From the NCBI GenBank assembly GCA_030180135.1, contig CM058237.1, forward strand, positions 108,515,904 through 108,579,903: 64,000 nt of DNA, given 5' to 3'. Of the stretch, positions 34,861 to 44,240 are shown piece after piece (the stretch's first letter is position 1; each line of letters starts with the position of its first letter). The notes beneath the pieces were generated by a model, which ran no database searches, was not told the origin of the DNA, and saw only the letters and a program-made list of their open reading frames with translations. Source of the DNA: Orychophragmus violaceus (lineage: Eukaryota > Streptophyta > Magnoliopsida > Brassicales > Brassicaceae). Both the position numbers and the translations under genes were made by a program.

Positions 34861-36879
34861 TGAAACACCCCATCCCGACACTACGGCCGGAACGGCCGTT
34901 CCATTCACTAAGTAATCCGACTTGAGGTTCGTTGTCAACCTCAAGCCTATTTATTCCATACTTAGTCAAATTCGAGCTTAAGTCAATTCCATTCATTATA
35001 TTTCCATTCAATCTTAACTAAGGCAATAAAGGCAAATAGACATTTTATTAATCAAACCAAGGTACCAATACAATGTGAGTCAATCGCATTATGCTAAATA
35101 AAGTATTCGGTCCTAACAATGTCTATCTAACAACACACCACTCGTCCACCGTCTTGGTCCGCTCCTAGGATCGATCATCCTCATGATCGTCCGCATGTCC
35201 TGAAACACAAATAACACATTAAGTATGCTTCATAAGATAATTAAACCAACAACTTAGCATTTAATCATTCTATATGAACCATGCAACAAAGAACCCTAAA
35301 CCATTCTAATTCCATTCTAAATCGGCTAAGTTTTCCGTAAACGGATCGCGTCACGTCATTCCGGAGCCGCGGCCGTAACCGCGACCCATGACCATGCACG
35401 TCCGTCTATCGGCCACAATGCGCGTCTCGGCAGTACGTCCATCCGCGTGGACGGATCAGTACATGCGCGATGCGCCAGCCGCGTCCGACCGTATGTGCTA
35501 TCGCGTACGGATGCTCGCCCGGTACATGCGCACGTCCGTCCGTAAGGACTGTGCCGCTGTCCGTGTCGACGACATCGCGTGTAGCGATACGCGTCAGTCC
35601 GCCCGTCTGTCCCGATAAGCGTATGCCCGATGATCGATGTCCGCGTGACGCGCATTCATCCGGTTGGACTATGCGAACGTCCGGATACCGTCCCGCGCAT
35701 ATGGTCGTGAGTCGATCCGCGCATGACGAGCGATCGTCCTTACGGACTTCGCGTATGCTCGGCTATCGTCCCACGATCATCCCGCTCAACCGGTACGAAC
35801 GGTCGCGACTCTTCACCGCGAACGGACGCGATGGTTCCGCGAACGGTTGCCATCGGTTCGTCGTCGCGACGCTTGGTCCGCGACTGCCGGTGACTCGCTT
35901 GCGGTTCACGATACACCGCGAACGTCTCGGTCCCTTCCCGAACCGCTTGTGCCTTGACCAACCCGTACCAACGGTTATGACCCGGCCATCCTTTGCGATA
36001 ACCGTACGATCATTCCGCGACCCGATTGTCTTCCCGACAACCGTCCGATCGCCCGTCTACGAGCCTTCCGGTCCTTAGCGCAAACAACGCTCACGTTGAA
36101 CCGATGAACCCGCGATCCCGGCCCATGGCCGATCGCGTGATAAGTTAAACCCGCCAATCCCTAAAACCGTATAGCCTAAGCCCCGGTTCTAAGTTCCAGA
36201 ATTAGGAGAAGAAGAAGGGAGTAATCCGGCCACAACTTAACCGGCCAAAGGCCACGGTTTGACCCAAGGCCGAGAGAAGATAGGGACTCGGACTAACCTT
36301 TGCGGTCGTGGTGGACTTGCCCGGATCACGGCTTGTTTCTCCCGCCATAATGCCTCCTTAAGCCGCTCCAATTTTCCCACCAAAACCCTTAGACAATCGC
36401 CGATTCTCTCTCTAGAAAACCGGCCTCGAACTCTCTCTCTTTACTCACGATTTTGTGGCCTTTGCCTTAGGAAAAATCTGGGTTTCTCCTTATGTGAATT
36501 GTGTGCGAAAATTGACCCCCAAGCCTTCTATTTATAGGCTGAAAATCGCCTAGAAACCGCCCAAGCCAAGGGCTGCCTTTTGGCTAGCGAACGGCCACGA
36601 ATGGCCTTGTGCCCATTCGCTTATGGGGCGCTAGATCAGCTAGTGTCACTAGCTGATCAGCTGATTCACACTCCAAGACACTCCAGCTAAGCTACCTTGA
36701 GCTGAGCTGAGCTAGCCACACTTCATCCAGCTGATTCCCACTTGATTAAGCTCCATTCCAGCTGAGCTTGACCTAATTCCGTCCATAGAACACTTCCCCT
36801 TTGGCCGTCTCAGCCTTAAGTTCGAGTTTCTGGTCCTATGGACGCCCAATGGCCCGTAGGCCGGTTCGGGGATGTTACA
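34861..36879 (-). repeat. 3' LTR of E3 (2019 bp)
   Basis: Sense ends TGTAACATCC and GTGTTTCA. Contains copies of the LTR exon 1 (36298-36348), TATA box (36529-36536) and U3 palindrome (36638-36654). The open frames on both strands at 35350-36160 lie in the CpG-rich part and recur unchanged in the other LTR only because the LTRs are identical. Confidence 0.95.
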
Positions 36880-39800
36880 AGTTCTCCCCCCCTTGAAATG
36901 GATTCGTCCCCGAATCCGTTCCAAGAAGTTCGTCCCTTGTAAACTCCTCAAACCACTCTGGGTAATCAGCCTTCATCCGGGCCTCGGTTTCCCAAGTGAT
37001 TTCCTTAACCCCGTTGCAAATCCATTCCACCTTGACCATCTGAATTACCTTCTTCCTGGTGGCCTTTTCCAGCCGGTCCAAGATCCTTAAGGGTCTAGTT
37101 TCCAGCGTGAGGTTTGCCTTAAGATCTGCGGGAATCTCTGGCAAAATGATGTCCTGATCCGAGAGGCACTTGCGCAACTGTGAGACATGGAACACATTGT
37201 GGAATGCTTCCATCTCGTTGGGCAAGTCCAACTTGTAGGCCACTTTCCCGACCCTTTCAAGAATCGTGAATGGCCCCAAGTACCTCGGGTCAAGTTTCCC
37301 TCTCTTGGAAACCCTAGCCCTTCCCCGGAAGGTAATCATCTTAAGGTAAACCCGGTCCCCAACTTGGAACTCAAGGTCTTTCCTTCTCTTATTGGCATAA
37401 CTCCTTTGGCGATCTTGCGCCTCCTTCATCTTAGCCTTTAGGAATCGGATTTGCTCGGTGGTCTCGGCAATTATGTCCGGTCCAACCACACTGGACTCTC
37501 CCACTTGTGTCCAACACAATGGGGTCCTACAAGGCCGGCCATACAACGCTTCATAAGGCGACATCCCGATGCTTGCTTGATAACTGTTGTTATAAGCAAA
37601 CTCGGTCAAGGGTAAGTACTTTTCCCAAGAATCGCCCCAATCCAGAACACACGCCCTTAGCATGTCTTCCAGCGTTTGTATGGTCCTCTCCGACTGCCCA
37701 TCCGTCTGAGGATGGTAAGCCGTACTCATGTTCACTCTTGTTCCCAGGGCTTTTTGAAAAGCTTGCCAGAAATAAGAAGTGAACCGACCATCTCGGTCTG
37801 ACACAATGCTCGCTGGGATACCGTGAAGTCTTACGACCTCATCAATGTATCTCTCAGCAAGCTTGCCGACTCCATCAGTCTTCCTGATGGCCAAGAAGTG
37901 TGCAGACTTGGTCAGTCTGTCCACTACAACCCAAATCGTGTCCTTCCTCAACCGAGTCGCAGGTAGTCCTGTTACAAAGTCCATGGTGATGTGATCCCAC
38001 TTCCATTCCGGAATGGGTAAACTTTGCAATAGGCCACTTGGGACTTGGTGCTCAATCTTAACCAACTGACACGTTTGGCACTTGGACACCCATTCTGCTA
38101 TGTCTCTCTTCATCCCGACCCAATGATAGTACCGTTTGAGGTCTTGGTACATCTTGGTCTGTCCAGGATGAATGGAGAACTTAGACTGATGAGCCATCCT
38201 TAAGATTTCTTCCTTAAGGACCTTCACGTTGGGAACACACACCCGTCCATTCACCACAATCGTTCCATTGTTGGTAAACTGGTACTCGGTGTTGTTGTTG
38301 TTCACCGACTTGATCAGCTCTTCATCATGTTCCTGAGCCAACCGTACACGAGTCAACAGATCCGCCTGATCTGCTGCTCCAAGGCCGAGTGGCTCATTGT
38401 CCACTGACAATGCGTTCAGATGCAAGGACCTGACCAAACCGACCAAGGTCTCTGCATCTTTTTCTACGGCCACCTCGGTTCTTTTCCGACTCAAGGCGTC
38501 TGCTACCAAGTTAGCTTTTCCCGGATGGTAGGTGATGTCTAGATCATAATCTGCCACCAACTCCATCCATCTTCTTTGCCTCAGGTTCAAGTCAGGCTGA
38601 GTGAACACATACTTCAGACTCTTATGGTCGGTGAATAATTGCACTTTGGCTCCGTAGAGATAAGATCGCCAGATCTTAAGTGCAAACACCACAGCGGCCA
38701 TTTCGAGATCGTGAGTGGGGTAATTACCCTCGTGTTTCCTCAACTGTCTTGAAGCGTAAGCAATCACCTTTCCTTCCTGCATCAGAACACATCCCAGACC
38801 GATCCGGGATGCATCTGTATAGACCACGTAAGGCACGTTGTCCATGGGCAGGGTCAGGATTGGCGCCTTGGTTAGCATGACCTTCAAGTCCTGGAAACTC
38901 TTCTCCGCGGCCTCCGTCCATTCGAACTTTACGTTCTTTCCGGTTAGCTTAGTCATGGCTTTAGCCATACTTGCAAAACCCTGGACGAACCGCCTATAAT
39001 AACCGGCCAAACCAAGGAAACTCCGAACCTCGGTTGCGTTCCTTGGCCGCGGCCACTCCTCAATCGACCGGATCTTCTCCGGGTCGACCGCAACTCCCTT
39101 GTCAGACACGATGTGTCCAAGGAAACCCACGCTACTCTGCCAGAAACTACACTTGCTCAACTTGGCGTAGAGCTGGTGTGTCCTCAAGGTCTCTAGTACA
39201 ATCCTTAGATGTTCACGGTGTTCTTCACGGTTCTTGGAGTAGACAAGGATGTCATCAATGAAAATGATCACAAACCTATCTAACCATTCCCGGAAGACAC
39301 TGTTCATCATCTTCATGAAGGCAGCTGGTGCATTTGTTAGACCAAATGGCATGACTACAAACTCGTAGTGACCATACCGGGTTCTAAACGCGGTTTTCCT
39401 CACGTCCTCAGGCGCTATCGGGATTTGATGGTATCCCGACGCCAGATCGATCTTGGAAAACACGGTTGAACCTTTTAGTTGATCCAACAGCTCGTCTATC
39501 CGAGGCAACGGGTACTTGTTCTTCACAGTGACCCGGTTTATACCGCGGTAGTCGATGCACAGCCGGAGGCTTCCATCCTTCTTTTTGACAAAAAGTACGG
39601 GAGCGCCCCATGGAGAACTGCTTGGTCTAATAAAACCCTTGTCTAGCAGTTCTTCCAGCTGCTTCTTCAGCTCGGCCATCTCAGCCGGAGCCATTCTGTA
39701 CGGAGCCTTAGACAGAGGCTTCGTCCCTGGTTCAAGTTCAATGACGAATGGATCAGACCTGTCAGGCGGTAAGCCTTCTAAGGCCTTGAACACATCATCA

Positions 39801-40302
39801 AAGTCCCGAACCACTGGGATATCACCAATCTTTACTTCCGTCCCCACTTCCTTAGTGGTGATGGTGGCTAGGTATGCCTCGCATCCCTTTTCCAACATCT
39901 TCTCTGCTTGGATAGCAGAGACGACCAGACTTCCTGAAGTCGGTCTCACTCCTTGGAACGTGACCTTGCCTTCTGGTCTATCAAACTTCACCCTTCCCCG
40001 GTGACAGTCAATAGTGGCTCGGTTTTGTCCCAACCAATCCATACCCAAGATCACCTCGTGATGCTTGAGCTGGACCACCACTAGGTCAGCTGGCATACTT
40101 ACGCCTCCTATGGAGACTGGTATACCACTAACTAAACCTAGCACGGGCATTACTTGCCCTCCGGCCGCATTTACAATGCCTTGGCCCACGACCTGTTCCT
40201 TCTGGAACAAGCCTTTCCCTATCATCCTAGGACTAACAAAACTATGTGTAGCCCCGGAATCAAACATAGTCAGTGTTTCTACACCTCCTACCACAACGGT
40301 CC
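36875..40302 (-). CDS. E3 Pol: protease, RT, RNase H, integrase, chromodomain (exon 3)
   Basis: 1142 codons after the split codon. Numbering from the ATG at 40318 (inside the predicted intron): protease FDSGATHSF with Asp 20; RT with FIDD at 353-356; RNase H with YTDAS, Asp 502; integrase zinc finger H710, H717, C747, C750; catalytic Asp in TMDF near 780 and SDRDGRF ... GQSE with exactly 35 residues between; C-terminal ITWETEARMKADYPEW chromodomain. It differs from E2 by many scattered substitutions but no gaps in the core, which suggests selection on both. The in-intron ATG (MWECVG) could in theory start Pol, but lies within a region absent from the family consensus. Confidence 0.95.
36880..36894 (-). 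other. Polypurine tract of E3
   Basis: In sense AAGGGGGGGAGAACT directly before TGTAACA. The pol stop codon TAA is formed by bases 3-5 of the LTR (TGTAA), so the LTR end supplies the terminator. Confidence 0.85.
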
Positions 40303-40392
40303 CTACACATTCCCACAATGCATATAAGCCCCGCTTTATTTCCCCAATATGCTATGCAGTAATTTGAAGAAATTAGGGTTCAAGTGACATAC
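40303..40392 (-). other. Predicted intron 2 of E3 (gag-protease, 90 bp)
   Basis: Donor G/GTATGT (40392) and acceptor TGTAG/GG (40303). Joins ATT ACT G to GG ACC GTT: ITGT followed by VVVGGVETL. Retained, it gives Gag with seven extra residues and a stop at 40373, then a second in-frame TAG. Same position and phase as in E2, with poor sequence conservation between the two ends. Confidence 0.82.
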
Positions 40393-41860
40393 CAGTAATC
40401 GCATCGAAGGAGCCGGCCTCTCCCGAGTCCTTCACGAGCTCGTAGATACGGGGATTAGCAGCCGTACCCTTAGTAGGTCCCGTACGGCCCTCACGACCCC
40501 GCTCCACTTTCGGAGCTCCCGACCGTCCGTCTCGGCCACTCGGACACTCCCGGGCATAGTGTCCCGGTTGTCCACAACGGAAACATGTGCGCGGTTTCTC
40601 TGTCACTTCCTTGATACCCTCAACCTGTGGACAGCTCGCGACCTCATGGTCCTTGCTACCACACTTCACGCAGGTCCTCCTTTTCTTCCAACAGCTTCCG
40701 GAGTGTTGCTTCCCACAGGAGGTGCATTCTGCGCGGTCAGAGGATTGGTTATCAGCCCCTTGGCCCCATTTCCTCTTTAGGTCCTTCACAGGTCGGCTGG
40801 CCCCCTTGTCTTGCGACTTGGCCACCGCCTGCTTCGCCTCGACCAAATTGGTCTCGACCGTTGCGGCCCGTTCGACCAACTCCGAGACAGAATCGTAAGA
40901 ACAAACCGAACAGTGGGTCTTAAGTTCCGGACGCAAACCGCGAAGGAACCGACGGACCTGAGCTGGCTCATCCTCTACGTCCCGTCCCACAAAACGTCTG
41001 AGACGGTCGAACTCGGCCTCATACTCCCGAACCGTCTTGTAACCTTGGACCAAACTCAAATACTTTCCTTCCATACGATCCCAAGCCTCGGCCGGGAAGT
41101 ACTTCCGGTTGAATTCAGTCTCAAAGTCCTCGAACGACTCGAGAAGGCCCTTGGTGCGTCTGTCCACTGACAGCCACCAATTATGCGCATCCCCTTCCAG
41201 GAAGTGGATCGCAATGTCCTTACGGTAATCCTTTGGACAACGGGTTGAACGGAAGTTCCGGACAAGCCGTGACCTCCATTCATCAGCCTCAAGTGGGTCA
41301 GCACTGCCCTTAAAGGGCTTGGTTCCCAACTTGGTGATATGGCCCAAGACGTTGAGATAGTCCACCTTACGGTCCTTCTTATGAACCGGTGACGCTATCA
41401 CTACTACGTCTGAGTCATTATCACTCGGGGCCGAAGTCTCAGGGACTTGGACCCGCGGCTCACCCTCAGCTGACTTCTGGCCAGAAATGCTCTGGTTCAA
41501 AGTCGTAAGCTGGTCCATGACCGTCTTAAGCAACGTCCACATCTGACCGATGTTCGGGACGGCTGTAAACGGCTCACCGTCACCACCACCTGTGGCATCA
41601 TCATTCCCATGACCGGCCTCAGTGTGAGCCGCATGAGAAGATGACTCGCCCATCCGCTCGTCCTCATTCCCAACCTGAACGTCCGGTTCGGAAACCCTAG
41701 TCCCGTCAGGAATGTGAGGAGCCGGAGGCTCAATGCCTGTCTGGTTAACCTCAGGACCGGTTAACCCAGGCGCAACAGGAGTGGTCTGGACCTTCGGGCC
41801 TTGGCCGGTCGCAGACACCTCCTTATCCTTATCCTTAGTCCTCTTGGACTTCTTACCAAC
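40393..41860 (-). CDS. E3 Gag (exon 2)
   Basis: 489 codons plus one base. VGKKSKRTKDKDKE start, acidic linker, Retrotrans_gag core (about nt 41390-40830), three zinc-knuckle-like motifs CTSCGKQHSGSC, CVKCGSKDHEVASC and CFRCGQPGHYAREC. The frame is open far upstream, through leader and primer site into the LTR, and has an ATG at 41872 just before the acceptor (ATG AAT CTT CAG), so a start without splicing is possible here. E2 lacks that ATG, and the LTR exon supplies a conserved one, so splicing is preferred. Confidence 0.9.
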
Positions 41861-41949
41861 CTGAAGATTCATCAAGATACAATAAATATCAAGCAAGCAA
41901 TCTTCAAGTCCTAACAGTTCTAATGCATTTCTAACGCAGACCTCAACCC

Positions 41950-42296
41950 GGACGAGTGGTGTAGCCCTTAACCCAAAGCCTAGGAAATAACTCCGCTCTG
42001 ATACCAACTTGAAACACCCCATCCCGACACTACGGCCGGAACGGCCGTTCCATTCACTAAGTAATCCGACTTGAGGTTCGTTGTCAACCTCAAGCCTATT
42101 TATTCCATACTTAGTCAAATTCGAGCTTAAGTCAATTCCATTCATTATATTTCCATTCAATCTTAACTAAGGCAATAAAGGCAAATAGACATTTTATTAA
42201 TCAAACCAAGGTACCAATACAATGTGAGTCAATCGCATTATGCTAAATAAAGTATTCGGTCCTAACAATGTCTATCTAACAACACACCACTCGTCC
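41950..42296 (-). other. U5-leader complementarity around the E3 primer site
   Basis: U5 42284-42296 (sense GGACGAGTGGTGT) pairs over 13 bases with leader 41950-41962 (sense ACACCACTCGTCC). The primer site lies between the arms. Conserved with E2 although U5 around it has diverged. Confidence 0.6.
41995..42006 (-). other. Primer binding site of E3 (initiator tRNA-Met)
   Basis: Sense TGGTATCAGAGC, three bases from the LTR end at 42010, as in E2 and E5. Confidence 0.94.
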
Positions 42297-42348
42297 ACCG
42301 TCTTGGTCCGCTCCTAGGATCGATCATCCTCATGATCGTCCGCATGTC
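42262..42348 (-). CDS. E3 LTR-internal alternative exon
   Basis: After GTTTCAG: 28 codons and TAG, in phase with exon 1 (AAG/GAC), beginning DMRTIMRMIDPRSG. Gives a 45-residue basic product if spliced from exon 1 (intron 42349-43446, 1098 bp). The acceptor is conserved in E2 and E4; the peptide less so. Confidence 0.45.
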   Translation of the reverse strand, partial: DMRTIMRMIDPRSGPRRWTSGVLLDRHC

Positions 42349-43446
42349 CTGAAACACAAATAACACATTAAGTATGCTTCATAAGATAATTAAACCAACA
42401 ACTTAGCATTTAATCATTCTATATGAACCATGCAACAAAGAACCCTAAACCATTCTAATTCCATTCTAAATCGGCTAAGTTTTCCGTAAACGGATCGCGT
42501 CACGTCATTCCGGAGCCGCGGCCGTAACCGCGACCCATGACCATGCACGTCCGTCTATCGGCCACAATGCGCGTCTCGGCAGTACGTCCATCCGCGTGGA
42601 CGGATCAGTACATGCGCGATGCGCCAGCCGCGTCCGACCGTATGTGCTATCGCGTACGGATGCTCGCCCGGTACATGCGCACGTCCGTCCGTAAGGACTG
42701 TGCCGCTGTCCGTGTCGACGACATCGCGTGTAGCGATACGCGTCAGTCCGCCCGTCTGTCCCGATAAGCGTATGCCCGATGATCGATGTCCGCGTGACGC
42801 GCATTCATCCGGTTGGACTATGCGAACGTCCGGATACCGTCCCGCGCATATGGTCGTGAGTCGATCCGCGCATGACGAGCGATCGTCCTTACGGACTTCG
42901 CGTATGCTCGGCTATCGTCCCACGATCATCCCGCTCAACCGGTACGAACGGTCGCGACTCTTCACCGCGAACGGACGCGATGGTTCCGCGAACGGTTGCC
43001 ATCGGTTCGTCGTCGCGACGCTTGGTCCGCGACTGCCGGTGACTCGCTTGCGGTTCACGATACACCGCGAACGTCTCGGTCCCTTCCCGAACCGCTTGTG
43101 CCTTGACCAACCCGTACCAACGGTTATGACCCGGCCATCCTTTGCGATAACCGTACGATCATTCCGCGACCCGATTGTCTTCCCGACAACCGTCCGATCG
43201 CCCGTCTACGAGCCTTCCGGTCCTTAGCGCAAACAACGCTCACGTTGAACCGATGAACCCGCGATCCCGGCCCATGGCCGATCGCGTGATAAGTTAAACC
43301 CGCCAATCCCTAAAACCGTATAGCCTAAGCCCCGGTTCTAAGTTCCAGAATTAGGAGAAGAAGAAGGGAGTAATCCGGCCACAACTTAACCGGCCAAAGG
43401 CCACGGTTTGACCCAAGGCCGAGAGAAGATAGGGACTCGGACTAAC

Positions 43447-43497
43447 CTTTGCGGTCGTGGTGGACTTGCCCGGATCACGGCTTGTTTCTCCCGCCAT
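43447..43497 (-). CDS. E3 LTR exon 1, predicted Gag N-terminus
   Basis: MAGETSRDPGKSTTTAK, 17 codons, AAG/GTTAGT donor. First ATG after the TATA box. Joins in phase 0 to GTT at 41860 (acceptor CTTCAG), removing 41861-43446 (1586 bp) with the primer site and the AATAAA. Compared with E4, most changes are silent third-position changes, as for a coding exon under selection. Confidence 0.78.
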
Positions 43498-43786
43498 AAT
43501 GCCTCCTTAAGCCGCTCCAATTTTCCCACCAAAACCCTTAGACAATCGCCGATTCTCTCTCTAGAAAACCGGCCTCGAACTCTCTCTCTTTACTCACGAT
43601 TTTGTGGCCTTTGCCTTAGGAAAAATCTGGGTTTCTCCTTATGTGAATTGTGTGCGAAAATTGACCCCCAAGCCTTCTATTTATAGGCTGAAAATCGCCT
43701 AGAAACCGCCCAAGCCAAGGGCTGCCTTTTGGCTAGCGAACGGCCACGAATGGCCTTGTGCCCATTCGCTTATGGGGCGCTAGATC

Positions 43787-43803
43787 AGCTAGTGTCACTA
43801 GCT
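43787..43803 (-). promoter_or_regulatory. U3 palindrome and CAGCTG cluster, about 110 bp upstream of the TATA box (E3 copy)
   Basis: AGCTAGTGTCACTAGCT is a perfect 8+1+8 palindrome, kept in every LTR of the group: 11487, 14155, 21181, 36638, 43787, 47519, 54967 and 59839. It is surrounded by many CAGCTG/AGCTGA words (about 10 within 200 bp). The position in U3 suggests an enhancer bound by a dimeric factor; CAGCTG is an E-box-type word. Factor unknown. Confidence 0.55.
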
Positions 43804-44033
43804 GATCAGCTGATTCACACTCCAAGACACTCCAGCTAAGCTACCTTGAGCTGAGCTGAGCTAGCCACACTTCATCCAGCTGATTCCCACTTGATTAAGC
43901 TCCATTCCAGCTGAGCTTGACCTAATTCCGTCCATAGAACACTTCCCCTTTGGCCGTCTCAGCCTTAAGTTCGAGTTTCTGGTCCTATGGACGCCCAATG
44001 GCCCGTAGGCCGGTTCGGGGATGTTACATAAAA

Positions 44034-44240
44034 TACTTAGTCTAAGAATGCGAATTAAATGGAACTATAAAGGGGATCATATAGAACATTTGTTAGGTTG
44101 TTAAACCTTAACTTAAACATTATGATTCATGAAATGTTGTGGTTTCAGGTAACAAGGATGGTCATAGGGGTGACTCATCCTAGGCGCGGACAAGACCCAA
44201 GTGACGAGTGGTGTGTTTGAATAGACATTATATTAGGACC
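44034..44240 (+). mobile_element. E4': right part of the truncated LTR
   Basis: Continues 34277-34860 after removal of E3. Holds the LTR-internal exon copy (GTTTCAG acceptor, exon 44149-44220). Joins satellite at TTAGGACCGACCAAAACC, the same junction as at 49100, which shows that both copies derive from one rearranged ancestor. Confidence 0.85.

Larger units (their letters stand above)
34861..44028 (-). mobile_element. E3: complete, intact Tekay/Del-type element (9168 bp)
   Basis: LTRs of exactly 2019 bp with no difference noticed, primer site, gag, pol, polypurine tract, and target duplication TAAAA (34856-34860 and 44029-44033). The undisturbed target survives in the second copy of the flanking repeat (GGGAGTAAAATACTTAG at 48882-48898). 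All domains are open, so this is a candidate active, autonomous element and the possible helper for E5-like elements. Related to E2 in pol but with a different LTR sequence. Confidence 0.95.
42010..44028 (-). repeat. 5' LTR of E3 (2019 bp), promoter
   Basis: In sense: U3 palindrome 43787-43803; TATA box TATAAATA 43678-43685; leader of about 150 nt without ATG and with a GA-rich run; exon 1 43447-43497; CpG-rich part about 42490-43230; acceptor GTTTCAG at 42349; short exon to TAG at 42262; AATAAA at 42193-42198. Confidence 0.93.

Noticed and set aside
35470..36078. 202-codon frame repeated unchanged at 42619-43227
   Set aside because: The two places are the identical LTRs of E3; E2 and E4 have no counterpart, and the frame runs against the element's sense.
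40303..40392. Stop-codon read-through or frameshift between gag and pol
   Set aside because: Gag and Pol share a frame, but two to three stops would have to be read through, and the inserted residues are absent from related elements, whereas GT-AG removal restores the family sequence.
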